The position numbers and the translations under genes are program-made. The notes below the pieces were generated by a model that saw only the letters and a program-made list of their open reading frames with translations, searched no databases and was not told where the DNA came from. From contig NC_133105.1 of NCBI RefSeq assembly GCF_022965805.1, positions 31,185,589 through 31,249,588 of the forward strand: a DNA stretch of 64,000 nucleotides, in the 5' to 3' direction. This DNA comes from Primulina eburnea. Taxonomy: Eukaryota > Streptophyta > Magnoliopsida > Lamiales > Gesneriaceae. Positions 34,251 to 47,438 of this stretch are shown here, one piece after another. Positions within the stretch are counted from its first letter, which is position 1; every line of letters starts with the position of its first letter.

Positions 34251-35501
34251 TTATCCAGTAGCAGACTATGGCACTTCCGCCAATACAATATCTCATGACA
34301 TCGTGCAATGTGCCCGTGGTGATCCCACCACTATCAGGCACTTCTGTCATAAGACTACTCGTCTAATACCAGCTATCTATAATCAAGAGAACAAGTATAT
34401 CAATCAAATCAATGCAATATCAATGCAATAAAGTAAAGTATGTGATTTAGGGAAACTCAAGTTTAACCGACTCAAGTCGATCTCCCAATACCACATTGAC
34501 TTATACCTTTCTTTCGTCAGTTCCTGGCTCAGTCAAATTCCTGAATTCACAGTCTGTCTGGCAATGACAATATCAATAATCTCATGTCAATATATCTTTC
34601 AAATCAATAACAATCTGATCAATCTTGATTTAATTCAAAATCAACGGCATAACGGTACAATCTCAGTATCCCCGTCAATACCAAATCAACAGACATCAAT
34701 TACAAATCATAACTCATATCCATTACAATCTGTAATTCAATCACGATTCAAATCTGTCTGGTATAAATTAATATACCCTTAAAAATTTGACTAGTAAAAC
34801 TTACGATGTCTAACATAAATTAATATACCCTTAATTAATATACAGTCCGTTTCTTAATCTGGCTTTGATTCTACGATGTCTAACATATCAAGAACATCAT
34901 ATCTGAATCCTATTCAATTCTGACAATAGCATAATTTCAAAGCACGTCAAAACGTAGTAAAACTTACGTCCAGTTGTAGCCTACGTCGATAGGATTACAG
35001 TACTGAAGTCAGATTACAATTCGGACGGAAGAATTTCTCCCAAAAGGCGTAAGGATTTTCAACACATATACCTGAACCTTTTCTCGATTCTTTTCTTTCC
35101 TTTCTACTGAAGGCAACCAACGTATATATGTATATATATATATCCTAAGTTGCATGTTATGATACGTGTTCATTTTTCATGAATTGCGGTCGGCGCTCGG
35201 GCCGTAATAAATACCGCTCGAGCGCGGCACTCTCTGTCCAAGAATTCTCCGAATGCACTTTGGCGCTCGGGCGGTTAAATATTACCGCTCGGGCGCCATA
35301 CTCTCTGCCCAAATGCCTACCTTGCTGAACATTGGCGCTCGGGCGGTCATTTTTTACCGCTCGGGCGCCAATTGTTCTGTCCAAAAATGCACCCTTCATA
35401 TGATTTGGCCAATCTGGTCTCGTAATAGCCCGGTTATACTTATATCTATTCATAATCAATAATCATCTCAGATTACAATAATTAATTTCTCGGGCATTAC
35501 A
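34251..35501 (-). repeat. Minus-strand gypsy LTR piece M
   Basis: Ends CTCGGGCATTACA, the inverse of an LTR start TGTAATGCCCGAG. The end next to the primer site is missing. It holds hairpin-type GC-rich motifs at 35191-35371. Confidence 0.7.
35191..35371. repeat. GC-rich hairpin array in LTR M
   Basis: Three paired motifs of the form GGCGCTCGGGCGG...CCGCTCGGGCGCC (first pair degenerate), each able to fold into a stem of about 13 bp. Confidence 0.8.
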
Positions 35502-37470
35502 GTGTGGCGCCCGGGCGGTAGTTTTTGACCGCCCAAGCGCCAACGGGTAATTCGGAGACAGAGCGCCTCGCGCCCGGGCGGCAGATCTTGACCGCCCGAG
35601 CGCCGAGCTCGCGCCCGGGCGGAATTTTATTACCGCCCGAGCGCCAACCGACATTTGGAAAAGGGTGACACGTTTCTCTTCATGCAACGTGTGTATATAT
35701 ATATATATATACTTACATGCAAATCCATCAGAAAGGAGAAAAGGAAGGAAACGAAAGTGAGAGGAAAAGCTTTCGAAGCTTGTAATTTGACATGGCGAGA
35801 AATCCGTCCGTCAGATTTTAAATCCAACTTTAGTACCGTGTTCCTATCAACGCAGGCTACAACTGGACGTAAGTTTTGTTACGTTTAGACAAGATTTGAA
35901 TTTATGATATTGTCAGAACTGAATATGAATCAGATATGATGTTTCTACTACCGTAGATATCGTATAATTGAAGTCAGACTGAAGAACAGATTGTCTATGT
36001 ATTTGTTATGATTTTTGGAGTCGATTTGACTGAGATTTCTTATCAGAATTGTATTGTTATTGAGATTATGACCGGTATTGTTATTAATTACGAAGTCTGA
36101 TATTATATTTGTGATGTTTAGACTGACGGGGTTATCGAGACAGTATTGTTATGCCGTCGAAACATCAGTAGATTGATATTGATCAGATTCAGTATTGATT
36201 GAGATTGATCAGACTCCGTAATTATTCAGATTGTATTGTAATGTCGATGACATGAATTAGATTGTATCTTGTTCAGATATTGATCAGATTGTATACTGAT
36301 TTGAGTATTGATCAGAACAGATTGTGTCTTGAGTTATTCACTGATACAGCGTATTCAATATTGTCATTTCAGATTGATATGGACAGAGTTGAATACAGAT
36401 CATCGTCTTCGTCAGACAGGGAAGACAAAGGTATAATTCATGTGACATTCGGGAAGACACAACTCAAATAGATCTCATTTGAGTTTCCCAATAAAATCAC
36501 ATACTAGAATTATTGTTGTTTATTTTATGATATGATTATGCTTTGTTTACAGATTGTTATTCATTGCATTTGAGATAGGAAAGTTTGACATTGTCATATT
36601 CAGATATGAATATGATTATGCTCTGTTTATAGATTAATATTCATAGCATTTAAGATAGAAAGTATTTTGGACAGTAGAACTTCTAGACGTTCGGTGTATC
36701 GTTACATAGGAGCAGACACCGTCCTATTGTAGATTATTCGATACAGCTCAGACCGAAGTCTAGGAATAAGACGTACAGTCACCCCGAGTGGGAGGGTAGG
36801 TGACAGCCATTGACGTCTTATTCACACCGGGATCCCTAGAGTTATAGTTGAGTCGAGTCTAGACATGATTTGACTAGAATTGCATGTGTTTATTGATGTG
36901 GTTTCATAGACTATGAAACCCATGTTTAATGCTTTCAGTTATGATGGCATGTTTATATGATTTGACTTAAATTGCATATTTATCTGAATTGAGTTGCATG
37001 CTTATTTGATTTGATTTCATAGTTTATGAAATCTATTACCTTTGAATATGATCATGATAGCATGTTTTATGATTTAGATTGTTTCTATACATGCTTACCA
37101 TGTTTTATACTGGGATTTATTCTCACCGTAGTTATCCGGCTGTTGTCTTGTTTTGTATATGTGCATGACAACAGGTGGGACTGGATCGGGGTCAAGAGGA
37201 TGAGGAGAGAAGAAGAGTTAGCATGGTGATTCCGGACTTACTGTAGATTGGTTTATTACTTGAACGTAGTAACCGAACCTTAGACTTAGATTGTACAGTA
37301 TTGTACTCTTATACTGATATGTATTTTATACTGAGATGTATAGTATTTAGATTCCATTACCTTCCGCATTTATATTTTAAAAAGAAAAAATATTTTAGAC
37401 CCTGTTATTCAGAACTGATAATTAAATCCCAACGATGATTAAGAAGATGATTAGCGTCCGGGTCCCCACA
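35502..37470 (+). repeat. Plus-strand gypsy LTR piece N
   Basis: Closely resembles solo LTR I (60087-62273) from the hairpin array onward and ends CGGGTCCCCACA. About 120 bases at its start are missing; it abuts M head to head. It includes a TA microsatellite at 35694-35711. Predicted ORFs inside are not genes. Confidence 0.78.
35505..35645. repeat. GC-rich hairpin array in LTR N
   Basis: Three stems of the type GGCGCCCGGGCGG...CCGCCCAAGCGCC. Confidence 0.78.
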
Positions 37471-37815
37471 CCGCGGGTGCGGTAACACCACCGCAGGTGC
37501 GGTCTTGTTCTTACCGCGGGTGCGGTGTGGCTTCTGTAAAATTCCCCAACTTTCTGTCCATGCACCGCGGGTGCGGTCTTGGTTGCACCGCGGGTGCGGT
37601 GATGCTTCGGCCTCACCTTCAAAATTCCATAATTGCACGACCGTGGGTGCACTCCTGTTCTGAGCGCGGGTGCGGTCTTGTCTCAAATAAAACTCTTATT
37701 TTCTCATGTCTTTTCTACCCCCATTGCATGTCATGCATTCTCATATCTTCCGAGTCTCACGTTAATGACGATTAATAATCTTGGCTTATCAATTCTAAAA
37801 TTCTTGGGCATTACA
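37471..37815 (-). repeat. Minus-strand Tekay-like LTR piece O
   Basis: Starts inside an ACCGCGGGTGCGGT array (37471-37677) right after N and ends TTGGGCATTACA, an inverse LTR start. Only the U3 end remains. Confidence 0.7.
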
Positions 37816-38980
37816 TAAACAATAAATCTAGTATGTGATTTTGGTTGGGAAACTCAAATGGGATCTCATTTGAGTTGTATCTCCCCAAACAAAACATGCA
37901 TTATACCTTTCGTGGCTAAACCTTTATCGATGTCGAGGTCTCGATGTCGAAGTGAGGTATGATGAATCTGAAATGACAATGTAGAGATGCATTCTATCAA
38001 TATACAACTCCAAGAAACTCATATACAATCCATATTCAATCTCGGTAACAATCGACGGCATAACGACGTAGTTTCTCGATACCGATCAATCTAATCTCAA
38101 CATATATCAACACTGTATAATCCTTAATTTATAACCAACATAATCTATCTCATAACATCTCAAAATCTACAAAATCTCATATACAACCATTCTGAAAAAT
38201 CGTAACAATAGTATACAATATCCGTTCTTCGATTCGTTTACAATTCTACGATCCTCATAACCATGGGAACACATATCTCAAATAAAATAACAATTTCTCC
38301 AACATGTAGATTTCGAAACATGATGTAATTAAACCATACTTACAACCTCTTGTAGCCCTTGAAGCAAGGAACAAGAATCTCTATTCGGTATAAAAATCCG
38401 ATGGCTAAATCTTAAGAAATCTTACCTCAAACCTTGAAGAAACTTAAGGAATTCTTGGTGATGCTCTCGGTTCTCATCTGCAGAAGGAGGAAATGGCTGA
38501 GTCATGCACCAAATATATATATATGCCATGTGTCACAACAAGAAGAGATGGTGGATTTCTCGCATGCAGCACCGCGGGTGCGCTCATGTCCAGACCGCGG
38601 GTGCGCTCATGCTTCGGCATGGTTTTTTTTTCAAAAATGACAACCACGGGTGCGGTACATGTCAGACCGCGGGTGCGGTCGCACCATCGCGGGAGCGGTC
38701 TTCTTGCACAGCGGGTGTGGTCTTGCTTCGAATAAAATTTGCCAACTTTCTGTCCTTGCACCGCGGGTGCGGTCTAGGTTGCACCGCGGGTGCGGTGTAG
38801 CTTCGGCTTTTCTTGCAAAAATCCACAATTGCGTGACCGCGGGTGCACTCATGTTCTGGGCGCGGGTGCGGTCTTGCAAAACCCTAATTCTCATGTTTTT
38901 TCTCCTCTCCTTACACATCATGCATTCTCATATCTTCCGAGTCTCATATTAATGAATACTAATAAATCTCGGACCTTACA
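37816..38980 (-). repeat. Minus-strand Tekay-like LTR piece P
   Basis: Resembles LTRs D and H from ATCTAGTATGTGATTTT onward and ends ATCTCGGACCTTACA. Its other end is missing because O lies there. A GC-rich array is at 38569-38873; the overlapping frames on both strands arise from it. Confidence 0.72.
38569..38873. repeat. GC-rich ACCGCGGGTGCGGT array in LTR P
   Basis: About nine units, several degenerate, same organisation as in D. Confidence 0.78.
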
Positions 38981-39683
38981 ACAAGTAGTAGAAAACAACA
39001 ATTTTGTGCCATGTTTAGCCCATAAAGTCTTCCAAAAGTAACTCAAGAATTTAACATCGCGACCAGAAACAATAGTCCTAGGCATGCCATGCCATGCAAC
39101 CTAACGACTTCTCTAAAGAACAAATCCACAATGTTTGAAGCATCATCGATTTTATGACAAGCTATAAAATGTGCCATCTTAATCTATCCACAACAACAAA
39201 AATAGAATCCCTCCCCTTCTTAGTCCCAGGCAACCCCAAAATAAAGTCCATAGAAATGTCAATCAAAGTTCTTTTTAAGAATAGCACGCAAAAGTGTTCC
39301 CAAAGTTCTATTGACTACTTCAGTTTGTCCATCCGTTTGAGGATGACAAGTAGTAGAAAACATCAATTTTGTGCCAAGTTTAGCCACAAAGTCGGGCAAA
39401 AGTAACTCAAGAATTTAACATCGCGACCAGAAACAATAGTCCTAGGCATGCCATGCAACCTAACGACTTCTCTAAAGAACAAATCCGCAATGTCAATCCA
39501 AGTTGTTTTTAAGAATAGCACGCAAAAGTGTTCCCAAAGTTCTATTGACTACTTCAGTTTGTCCATCCGTTTGAGGATTACAACTAGTAGAAAACAACAA
39601 TTTTGTGCCAAGTTTAGCCCATAAAGTCTACCAAAAGTAACTCAAGAATTTAATATCGCGACCAGAAACAATAGTCCTAGGCA
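38981..39683 (-). repeat. Left array of gypsy integrase fragments (minus strand)
   Basis: Three tandem pieces of an integrase-core segment (spanning DFILGLPRT to CHPQTDG and [10 protein letters not shown]). The repeat boundary GTGTTCCC occurs at 39294 and 39528, so the middle unit is 234 bp and has a deletion. Units are frame-incompatible, so they do not encode a repeat protein. The array mirrors 41782-42592. Confidence 0.82.
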
Positions 39684-41781
39684 TGAAACTCTATGTATAA
39701 GCAATCTTTATTTTAGTAATATTTGATATTATTATTTTGGCACATCTTTATCTGTATACCCATGCTAGTTGCATAGATAAAGCCCTTGAATATACAAATG
39801 GTAGAAAGAATATGAGATGCTCATATGATGAGTATCCTGAAACTCATATTTGTAATACTGTATATTCTAAACGGTTCCTAGTCGATTCAGCCGCCACTAA
39901 GAAGGATACCGGCCGCTCGAGTTCGAGACTAGTATCTGCGATGTGAGTACCATGTTTCATTGGTAGGGGACATTGTGATGTCCGAGCATGCAGATAGGTG
40001 CTCCTGGTAGAGTGCACTGAACAACCCTCCATTAAAGGACTTTCCAAGTGGTTCTCACTTATCGAGTGGAAAAGTCCTGGTTTATGGTTGTACACCATTA
40101 GTCCTTATGACCCGGGACAACATTGAGACTCTATGTGCTAGACTTACACTTTGACTTGTTTACCGACTCTCATGGGGCCATCAGGTGGCAAGGTTGGGTG
40201 TCATGTCGAAACATATAGGAGTCGATGCATTGTAGTCGGGGATTCACCGCTTACCTTCGGGTATGGATATCCTATGTGTTATCATGTGTATGTAGGTTGA
40301 AATCTCTGGCCTGAGTATGGTTGTAATTATGAAAGGGGTTTCATAGATTACACCATCGATGCTACTACGACATGCCACATAGTATCGAGTCATTGACAAC
40401 TCTCGATATACCAATGGTTGTCGAATCGGTCGGGATATATGAGTTGAAGGGACCGTACTGTACGCTAACCATAATTGAATGGTTCTTGCAGGCACTATCA
40501 TTTGATACCTAGGGGATCATGTAAGCGATGCTGCTAGGCGTTTAACATGATTGGTTGGGTACTATCAGACTTGAGTTCTGACGTTCTTGTTATCAAGGTG
40601 TTGATAAGTAAGAATGGAGCAATTGGGGTATGCTCGGATAAGGACATGTTTAGTCCGAATCACATAGAGATGTGAACCCACGGCCAGTTGTATCAATAAA
40701 CCATTGAGGGCCACACAAGTACTAGCTTTCTAGATCCCGTTGAGAAGTAAAATAGTTCAATGTGTTGAACGGCTTATGAAGGAGTTTATAAGCGTAAGGA
40801 AAATTAGAAGTTTGACTTCTATAAAGGAGAAAATTAGTTCAATGTATTGAACGGCTTATAAATGAGTTTATAGGCGTAAGGAAAAATAGAAGTATGACTT
40901 CTATGAGAGAAATGTAAATTTTAATTTATGGAAGTGTTCCTAAATTAAAATTTGGCCAAGTGAATAATGTATTTGAAAATTGTGATTTTCATAAACATTA
41001 TTATGGACTAAATTAAATTAATTCAAGTGTTGAATTAATTAAACACTAGTGGACCTAGTAGAGTCCAAATAATTAAATTAAATCAAGTGTTGAATTAATT
41101 AAATCATATTGAGTCTTGTAGAGCCCAATTTAAATTAATTATTTAACTAGTGGGACTTGGGTAAATTCAAGTAATGTTTAATTAGTCTCAAATATGTTTG
41201 AGATAATTAAATTTAGTCCATGGTTTTTTAATTTGTTAAAAACCATATAATATGCATGCATGGGAGGTGAAAGGTTGGAAGACTACTTTTTGAGTTTTCA
41301 AGGCATGGCATGCAACTTTATGCCTCAACTTTTTCAAGGCCAAGGCAAGTCTCCCTCCCATTCAATCAACCTCACTATGGCCGAAATCTTCAAGGATTTT
41401 TCTCTCCATTTTCTTCATTTTTGTGTTCTTCAATTTGTTGGAGAAAACACTATCTTCTCTTTGAAAAATCCTCATATTTTTCTAGTGCAAAATGTGAGGG
41501 GATCTACCTAGTTGGTGGTGGGCTTAATTTGAAGGAAAAATTCAAGGACAAGGAGAGCTTGTAGATTTGTCTTGCATTCAAGAGCCAAGTTGTTTACAAC
41601 TTGGTTGGAGCCATCATCAACCTCAAGAGGTTGATAGGTAAAATTCTAAACACACTATGAATGTCATTTTTGTGTTTTATTGTATTTGCTACACAAATCT
41701 TGAGGTGGCCGAAATATTGTATGGAAAATTAAAATTTTTGAACTTCCGTTGCGCTTCCGGTCACCGTAACCGATCCCCTTT
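39684..41781 (+). repeat. Copia LTR K, trimmed at both ends
   Basis: Matches the copia LTRs of B and E but lacks about 50 bases at the start, and its end reads CCCCTTTAA in place of CGCTTTCA. No target duplication. It carries an extra tandem unit of about 82 bp (40752-40915, AGTTCAATGTGTTGAACGGC repeated as AGTTCAATGTATTGAACGGC). Confidence 0.85.
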
Positions 41782-42592
41782 AACACTTTTGCGTGCTATT
41801 CTTAAAAAGAACTTGGATTGACATTTCTATTGACTTTATTTTGGGGTTTCCTAGGACTAATCAGGGGAGGGATTCTTTTTTTGTTGTTGTAGATAGATTC
41901 TCTGATATGGCACATTTTATAGCTTGTCATAAAACCGATGATGCTTCAAACATTGCGGATTTGTTCTTTAGAGAAGTCGTTAGGTTGCATGGCATGCCTA
42001 GGAATATTGATTCTGGTCGCGATGTTAAATTCTTGAGTTACTTTTGGAAGACTTTATGGGCTAAACTTGGCACAAAATTGTTGTTTTCTACTACTTGTCA
42101 TCCTCAAACGGATGGAAAAACTGAAGTAGTCAAAAGAACTTTGGGAACACTTTTGCGTGCTATTCTTAAAAAGAACTTGGATTGACATTGCGGATTTGTT
42201 CTTTAGAGAAGTCGTTAGGTTGCATGGCATGCTTAGGACTATTGTTTCTGGTCGCGATGTTAAATTCTTGAGTTACTTTTGCCCGACTTTGTGGCTAAAC
42301 TTGGCACAAAATTGTTGTTTTCTACTACTTGTCATCCTCAAACGGTTGGACAAACTGAAGTTGTCAATAGAACTTTGGGAACACTTTTGCGTGCTATTCT
42401 TAAAAAGAACTTGCATTGACATTTCTATGGACTTTATTTTGGGGTTGCCTAGGACTAAGAAGGGGAGGGATTCTATTTTTGTGTTGTTGTGGATAGATTC
42501 TCTAAGATGGCACATTTTATAGCTTGTCATAAAACCGATGATGCTTCAAACATTGCGGATTTGTTCTTTAGAGAAGTCGTTAGGTTGCATGG
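41782..42592 (+). repeat. Right array of gypsy integrase fragments (plus strand)
   Basis: Units start at 41782 (364 bp), 42146 (234 bp, with an internal 130-bp deletion) and 42380 (cut by element G). The 364-bp unit encodes part of the integrase core, with [21 protein letters not shown] and CHPQTDG, and joins its end (ILKKNL) to its own start (WIDIS) out of frame. Confidence 0.84.
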
Positions 42593-44341
42593 TGTAAGGC
42601 TCGAGATTATTAGTTTTCATTAAAATGATACTCAGAAGATATGGGAATGCATGACATGCACTGAAGGGAGAAAAGACATGAAAATTAAGAGGTTGCAAGA
42701 CTACACCCGCGCTCAAAACGGGAGTGCACCCGCGGTCATGCAATTATGGAGTTTAGCAAGAAAAGCCGAAGCCATATCGCACCCGCGGTGCATGGACAGA
42801 AAGTTGGCCATTTTATGCGAAGCAAGACCGCACCCGCGGTCACTATTTTGTTAAAAATGTTAGGGTTGCCGAGAGCATGGCGCACCCGCACTCCTTGAAT
42901 CACCGCACCCGCGGTCTTGCGTGTAATGTGAAAAATAATGACACTTGCCCTTAACCATGCAATATGAGGTGTTGTCAATCTCTTCTTTCTTCATTTCCAG
43001 CAGCTGAAGACGAGGGAGAGAGTGGAGAGAAGCTTCATTCCTCATGCTTTAAGGTTATGATTTTGTAAGATTTATGTATCCAAATTTAAATCCGATTTTG
43101 GTTTTGAGTTCCTCTCATCATTAGCTTCACGATGATAAAAGTTTCATTCAATTCCTGCATGATTTGAGATATAGGGGTTGGAGAAACTTTAATACGCTCA
43201 TAGATATGTGTTTTTAAGATGATTATGAGTGTATATTCGAAACCGGGACGAAGAATTGATATCAAACTCAATTGTTATGATTTTCAGTATATTTTTGATT
43301 GAGTATGTTCAGATTTTAGAACTTGGAATGTGCTATGATGATGATTATGAGTTGAGATTGATGAATATCCGATATATGTTAAGAGTTGATCATGATATGT
43401 TGAGAATGGGTTGATTAGTATCGAGAAACTACGTCGTTATGTCGTCAATTGTTACCAAGATTGAATATGGATTACATATGAGTTGCTTGGAGTTGTGTAT
43501 TGATAGAATGCATTTCTACATTGCCATTTCAGATTTATCATACCTCACTTCGACATCGATAAAGGTTTAGCAACAAGAAAGGTATAAGCCATGTTTGTTT
43601 GGGAAGCCACAACTCAAATAAGATATTATTTGAGTTTCCCAACCAAAATCACATACTAGAATGATTGTATATATGGTAACATGTTTATGAATTGTTTATA
43701 TTCAAATCTTGTTACATGATTATGCTTTGATTATAGAATTGTACCAAGCATGTAATATCATTGTGATATTCAGATATGAATATGAGCATGCTTTGTTTAC
43801 AGATTGATATTCATTGCATTTAAGATAGGAGAGTCGTTGACAGCCATTGTCAACTATCTAGATGTTCGGTGTATCTCAGCTTAGAAGCAGCCCTGACTCC
43901 TATTGCAGTCGTTGATACAGCTCAGACCGAAGTCTAGGAATAAGACGTACAGTCACCCCGAGTGGGAGGGTAGGTGACAGCCATTGACGTCTTATTCACA
44001 CCGGGATCCCTAGAGTTCTAGTCGAGTCGAGTTCAGACATGGTTTGATTCGCATTGCATGTGATATGATTGTCATTCATAATAGTATGTTTCATGTTTAG
44101 ATTGATTATATGCATGTATACATGTTTATACTGGGATTTGTTCTCACCGGAGTTTCCAGTTGTTGTTATGTTTGTATGTGTGCATAACAACAGGTGGGGC
44201 AGGATCTGGGTCTCGCAGAGGATGAGAGATGGACATAGCGTGGTGATCTCGGGCATAGCGGAAGAACTAGTAGTTGTACCTTTGATATATACTGTATTTT
44301 ATTACTAGTTGTTGAGAATGGATGGAACAAGACATATTGTA
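42593..44341 (+). repeat. 5' LTR of Tekay-like element G, left part
   Basis: Starts TGTAAGGCTCGAG, with a GC-rich array at 42703-42917. It is interrupted at 44341 by solo LTR F (target TTGTA) and resumes at 55384. It inserted into the third integrase-fragment unit. Confidence 0.87.
42703..42917. repeat. GC-rich array in LTR G
   Basis: About six ACCGCACCCGCGGT-type units, two of them degenerate. Confidence 0.75.
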
Positions 44342-45346
44342 TGTGGGGACCCGGGCTCTAACTTTCTCTTTGGGATTCAATGGATCGTTAATATAAAAAG
44401 TGGGTCAAATTTTTTTTTTGCTTTTCAACATTTATTCTAATGTTGTATAACCAAGCATAAAATCTTTATTTATTTTACAATCATAATATACAAACATACA
44501 GTACAACATGTCTTTTTCCATTCATACTCAATAACTGGTAATGAAATACAGGACATGCCAAAAGTACAACTACTAGCTCTTTTGCTAAGCCCGAGATCAC
44601 CACGCTATGTCCATCTCTCATCCTCTGCGTGACCCAGATCCTGCCCCACCTGTTGTTATGCACACATACAGACATAACAACAGCCGGAAACTCCGGTGAG
44701 AACAAATCCCAGTATAAACATGTACACATGCATATAATCAATCTAAACCATGCAACATGATATAATGAATAATATCCATGAACATGCAATGCAACGCGAA
44801 TCAAACCATGTCTGGACTCGACTCGACTAGAACTCTAGGGATCCCGGTGTGAATAAGGCGTCAATGGCTGTCACCTACCCTCCCACTCGGGGTGACTGTA
44901 CGTCTTATTCCTAGACTTCGGTCTGAGCTGTATCAACGAATGCAATAGGAGTCAGGGCTGCTCCTAAGCTGAGATACACCGAACATCTAGATAGTTGACA
45001 ATGACTATCAACGACTCTCCTATCTTAAATGCAATGAATATCAATCTGTAAACAAAGCATGCTCATATTCATATCTGAATATCACAATGATCTTACATGC
45101 TTGAGTACAATTCTATAATCAAAGCATAATCATGTAACAAGATTTGAATATAAACAATTCATAACATGTTACCATATACACAATCATTCTAGTATGTGGT
45201 TTTTAGTTGGGAAACTCAAATAATATCTGATTTGAGTTGCGACTTCCCAACAAACATGACTTATACCTTCCTTGTTGTGAAATAACTCGAAGTTTCGACG
45301 TCGGGATACAAACTCTGTCACTCAAAATCTGAAATGGCAATGTTGA

Positions 45347-47424
45347 TGTTAGAGTAGGTGCCCGTCGAGCCAAGTGTTGGCCGAGTGTTCACAATGAAAC
45401 TCTATGTATAAGCAATCTTTATTTTAATAATATTTGAAATTATTATTATGGCACATCTTTATCTGTATACCCATGCTAGTTGCATAGATAAAGCCCTTGA
45501 ATATACAAATAGTAGAAAGAATATGAGATGCTCATATGATGAGTATCATGAAACTCATATTTGGAATACTGTATATTCTAAACCGTTCCTAGTCGATTCA
45601 GCCGCCAGTAAGAAGGATAAAGGCCGCTCGAGTTAGAGACTAGTATCTGCGATGTGAGTACCATGTTTCATTGGTAGGGGACATTGTGATGTCCGAACAT
45701 GCAGATAGGTGCTCCTTGTAGAGTGCACTGAACAACCCTCCATAAAAGGACTTTCCAAGTGGTTCTCACTTATCGAGTGGAAAAGTCCTGGTTTATGGTT
45801 GTACAGAATTAGTCCTTATGACCCGGGACAACACTGAGACTCTATGTGCTAGAATTACACTTTGACTTGTTTACCGACTCTCATGGGGTCATCAGGTGGC
45901 AAGGTTGGGTGTTCTGTCGAAACACATAGGAGTCGATGCATTGTAGTCGGGGATTCACCGCTTACCTACGGGTATGGATATCCTATGTGTTATGTGTGGG
46001 TTGAAATCTCTGATCAGAGTATGGTGGTAATTATGAAAGGGGTTTCATAGATTACACCATCGATGCAACCACAATATGACACATAGTATCGATTCATTGA
46101 CAACTCTCGATAAACCAATAGTTGTCGAATCGGTCGGGATATATGAGTTGAAGGGACCGTACTGTACGCTAACCATAATTGAATGGTTCTTGCAGGCACT
46201 ATCATGTGATACCTAGGGAATCACGTAAGCGATGCTGCTAGGCATTTAACGTGATTGGTTGGGTACTATCAGACTTGAGTTCTGACGTTCTTACTATCAA
46301 GGAGTTGATAAGTAAGAATGGAGCAATTGGGGTATGCTCGAATAAGGACATGTTTAGTCCGAATCACATAGAGATGTGAACCCACGGCTAGTTGTATCAA
46401 TGAACCATTGAGGGCCACACAAGTACTAGCTTTGTAAATCCCGATGAGAAGTAAAAATAGTTCAATGTGTTGAACGACTTATAAATGAGTTTATAAGTGT
46501 AAAGAAAAATAGAAGTATGACTTCTATGAGAGAAATATAAATTTTAATTTATGGAAGTGTTCCTAGATTAAAATTTGGCCAAGTAAATAATGTAGTTGAA
46601 AATTGTGATTTTCATAAACATTATTGGGGACTAAATTAAATTAATTCAAGTGTTGAATTAATTAAACACTAGTAGACCTAGTAGAGTCTAAATAATTAAA
46701 TTAATTCAAGTGTTGAATTAATTAAATAATATTGAGTCTTGTAGAGCTCAATTAAAATAATTATTTAACTAGTGGGACTTGAATAAATTCAAGTAGTATT
46801 TAATTAATCTCAAATATGTTTGAGATAATTAAAATTTAGTCCATGGTTTTTAATGTGTTAAAAAACCATATAATATATGTGAGACATGCTAGGGTTTGCA
46901 TGCTTGGGAGGTGAAGAGTCTTGAATACTTTTGATTAAAAAAATTGCAAAGGCATGCAACTTTTGTATCTAACTTTTTGCAACCCCAAGACTCATCCTCT
47001 CTCCCTCATTCCACATCACTTGGCCGAAATTTTTTGTCTTCTCTCTCAAAAATTTTTCTTCTCTCTTTTGTTCTTCAAGTGTTGGAGAATAAAAGTCCTC
47101 TCATTGAAAAATCTTCTTGCTTTTCTAGTGCAAAGCAAGAAGGGATTTACATAGCTTGTGGTGGGCCTAATTTGAAGGAAAGTTTCAAGGATTTGGAGGA
47201 GGAGCTTGTAGATCTTCATGCCTTGAAGAGCTTTGTTGTTTGACAACAAAGTTGGTGCCATTCATCAATCCTTTAAAGATTGATAGGTATATTTTCTAAA
47301 CATCCTATGTATGGTGTTATTTTGTAAATATTGCACATAACCTAGGGTGGCCGAAAATTCTTGCTAAATTTTAAAATTTTTGACTTCCGTTGCGCTTCCG
47401 GCCACCGTAACCGGTCCGCTTTCA
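45347..47424 (+). repeat. 5' LTR of copia E
   Basis: TGTTAGAGTAGG to GGTCCGCTTTCA. A TATA-like TATAATATAT lies at 46869-46878. Short frames recurring in all copies of this LTR are not considered genes. Confidence 0.92.
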
Positions 47425-47426
47425 AG

Positions 47427-47438
47427 TGGTATCAGAGC
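47427..47438 (+). other. Primer-binding site of copia E (tRNA-Met type)
   Basis: TGGTATCAGAGC, two bases after the LTR end. Confidence 0.88.

Noticed and set aside
37405..37686. Proline/arginine-rich frames on both strands of several LTRs (also 25799, 30937, 38474-38952, 62289-62635)
   Set aside because: They arise from translating the GC-rich 14-base arrays in either direction and change frame from LTR to LTR.
41793..42185. 130-codon integrase-like frame as a possible domesticated integrase
   Set aside because: It is one unit of a tandem fragment array, joined out of frame to itself, lacks the zinc finger and C-terminal domain, and the catalytic SDRD region reads DSGRD.
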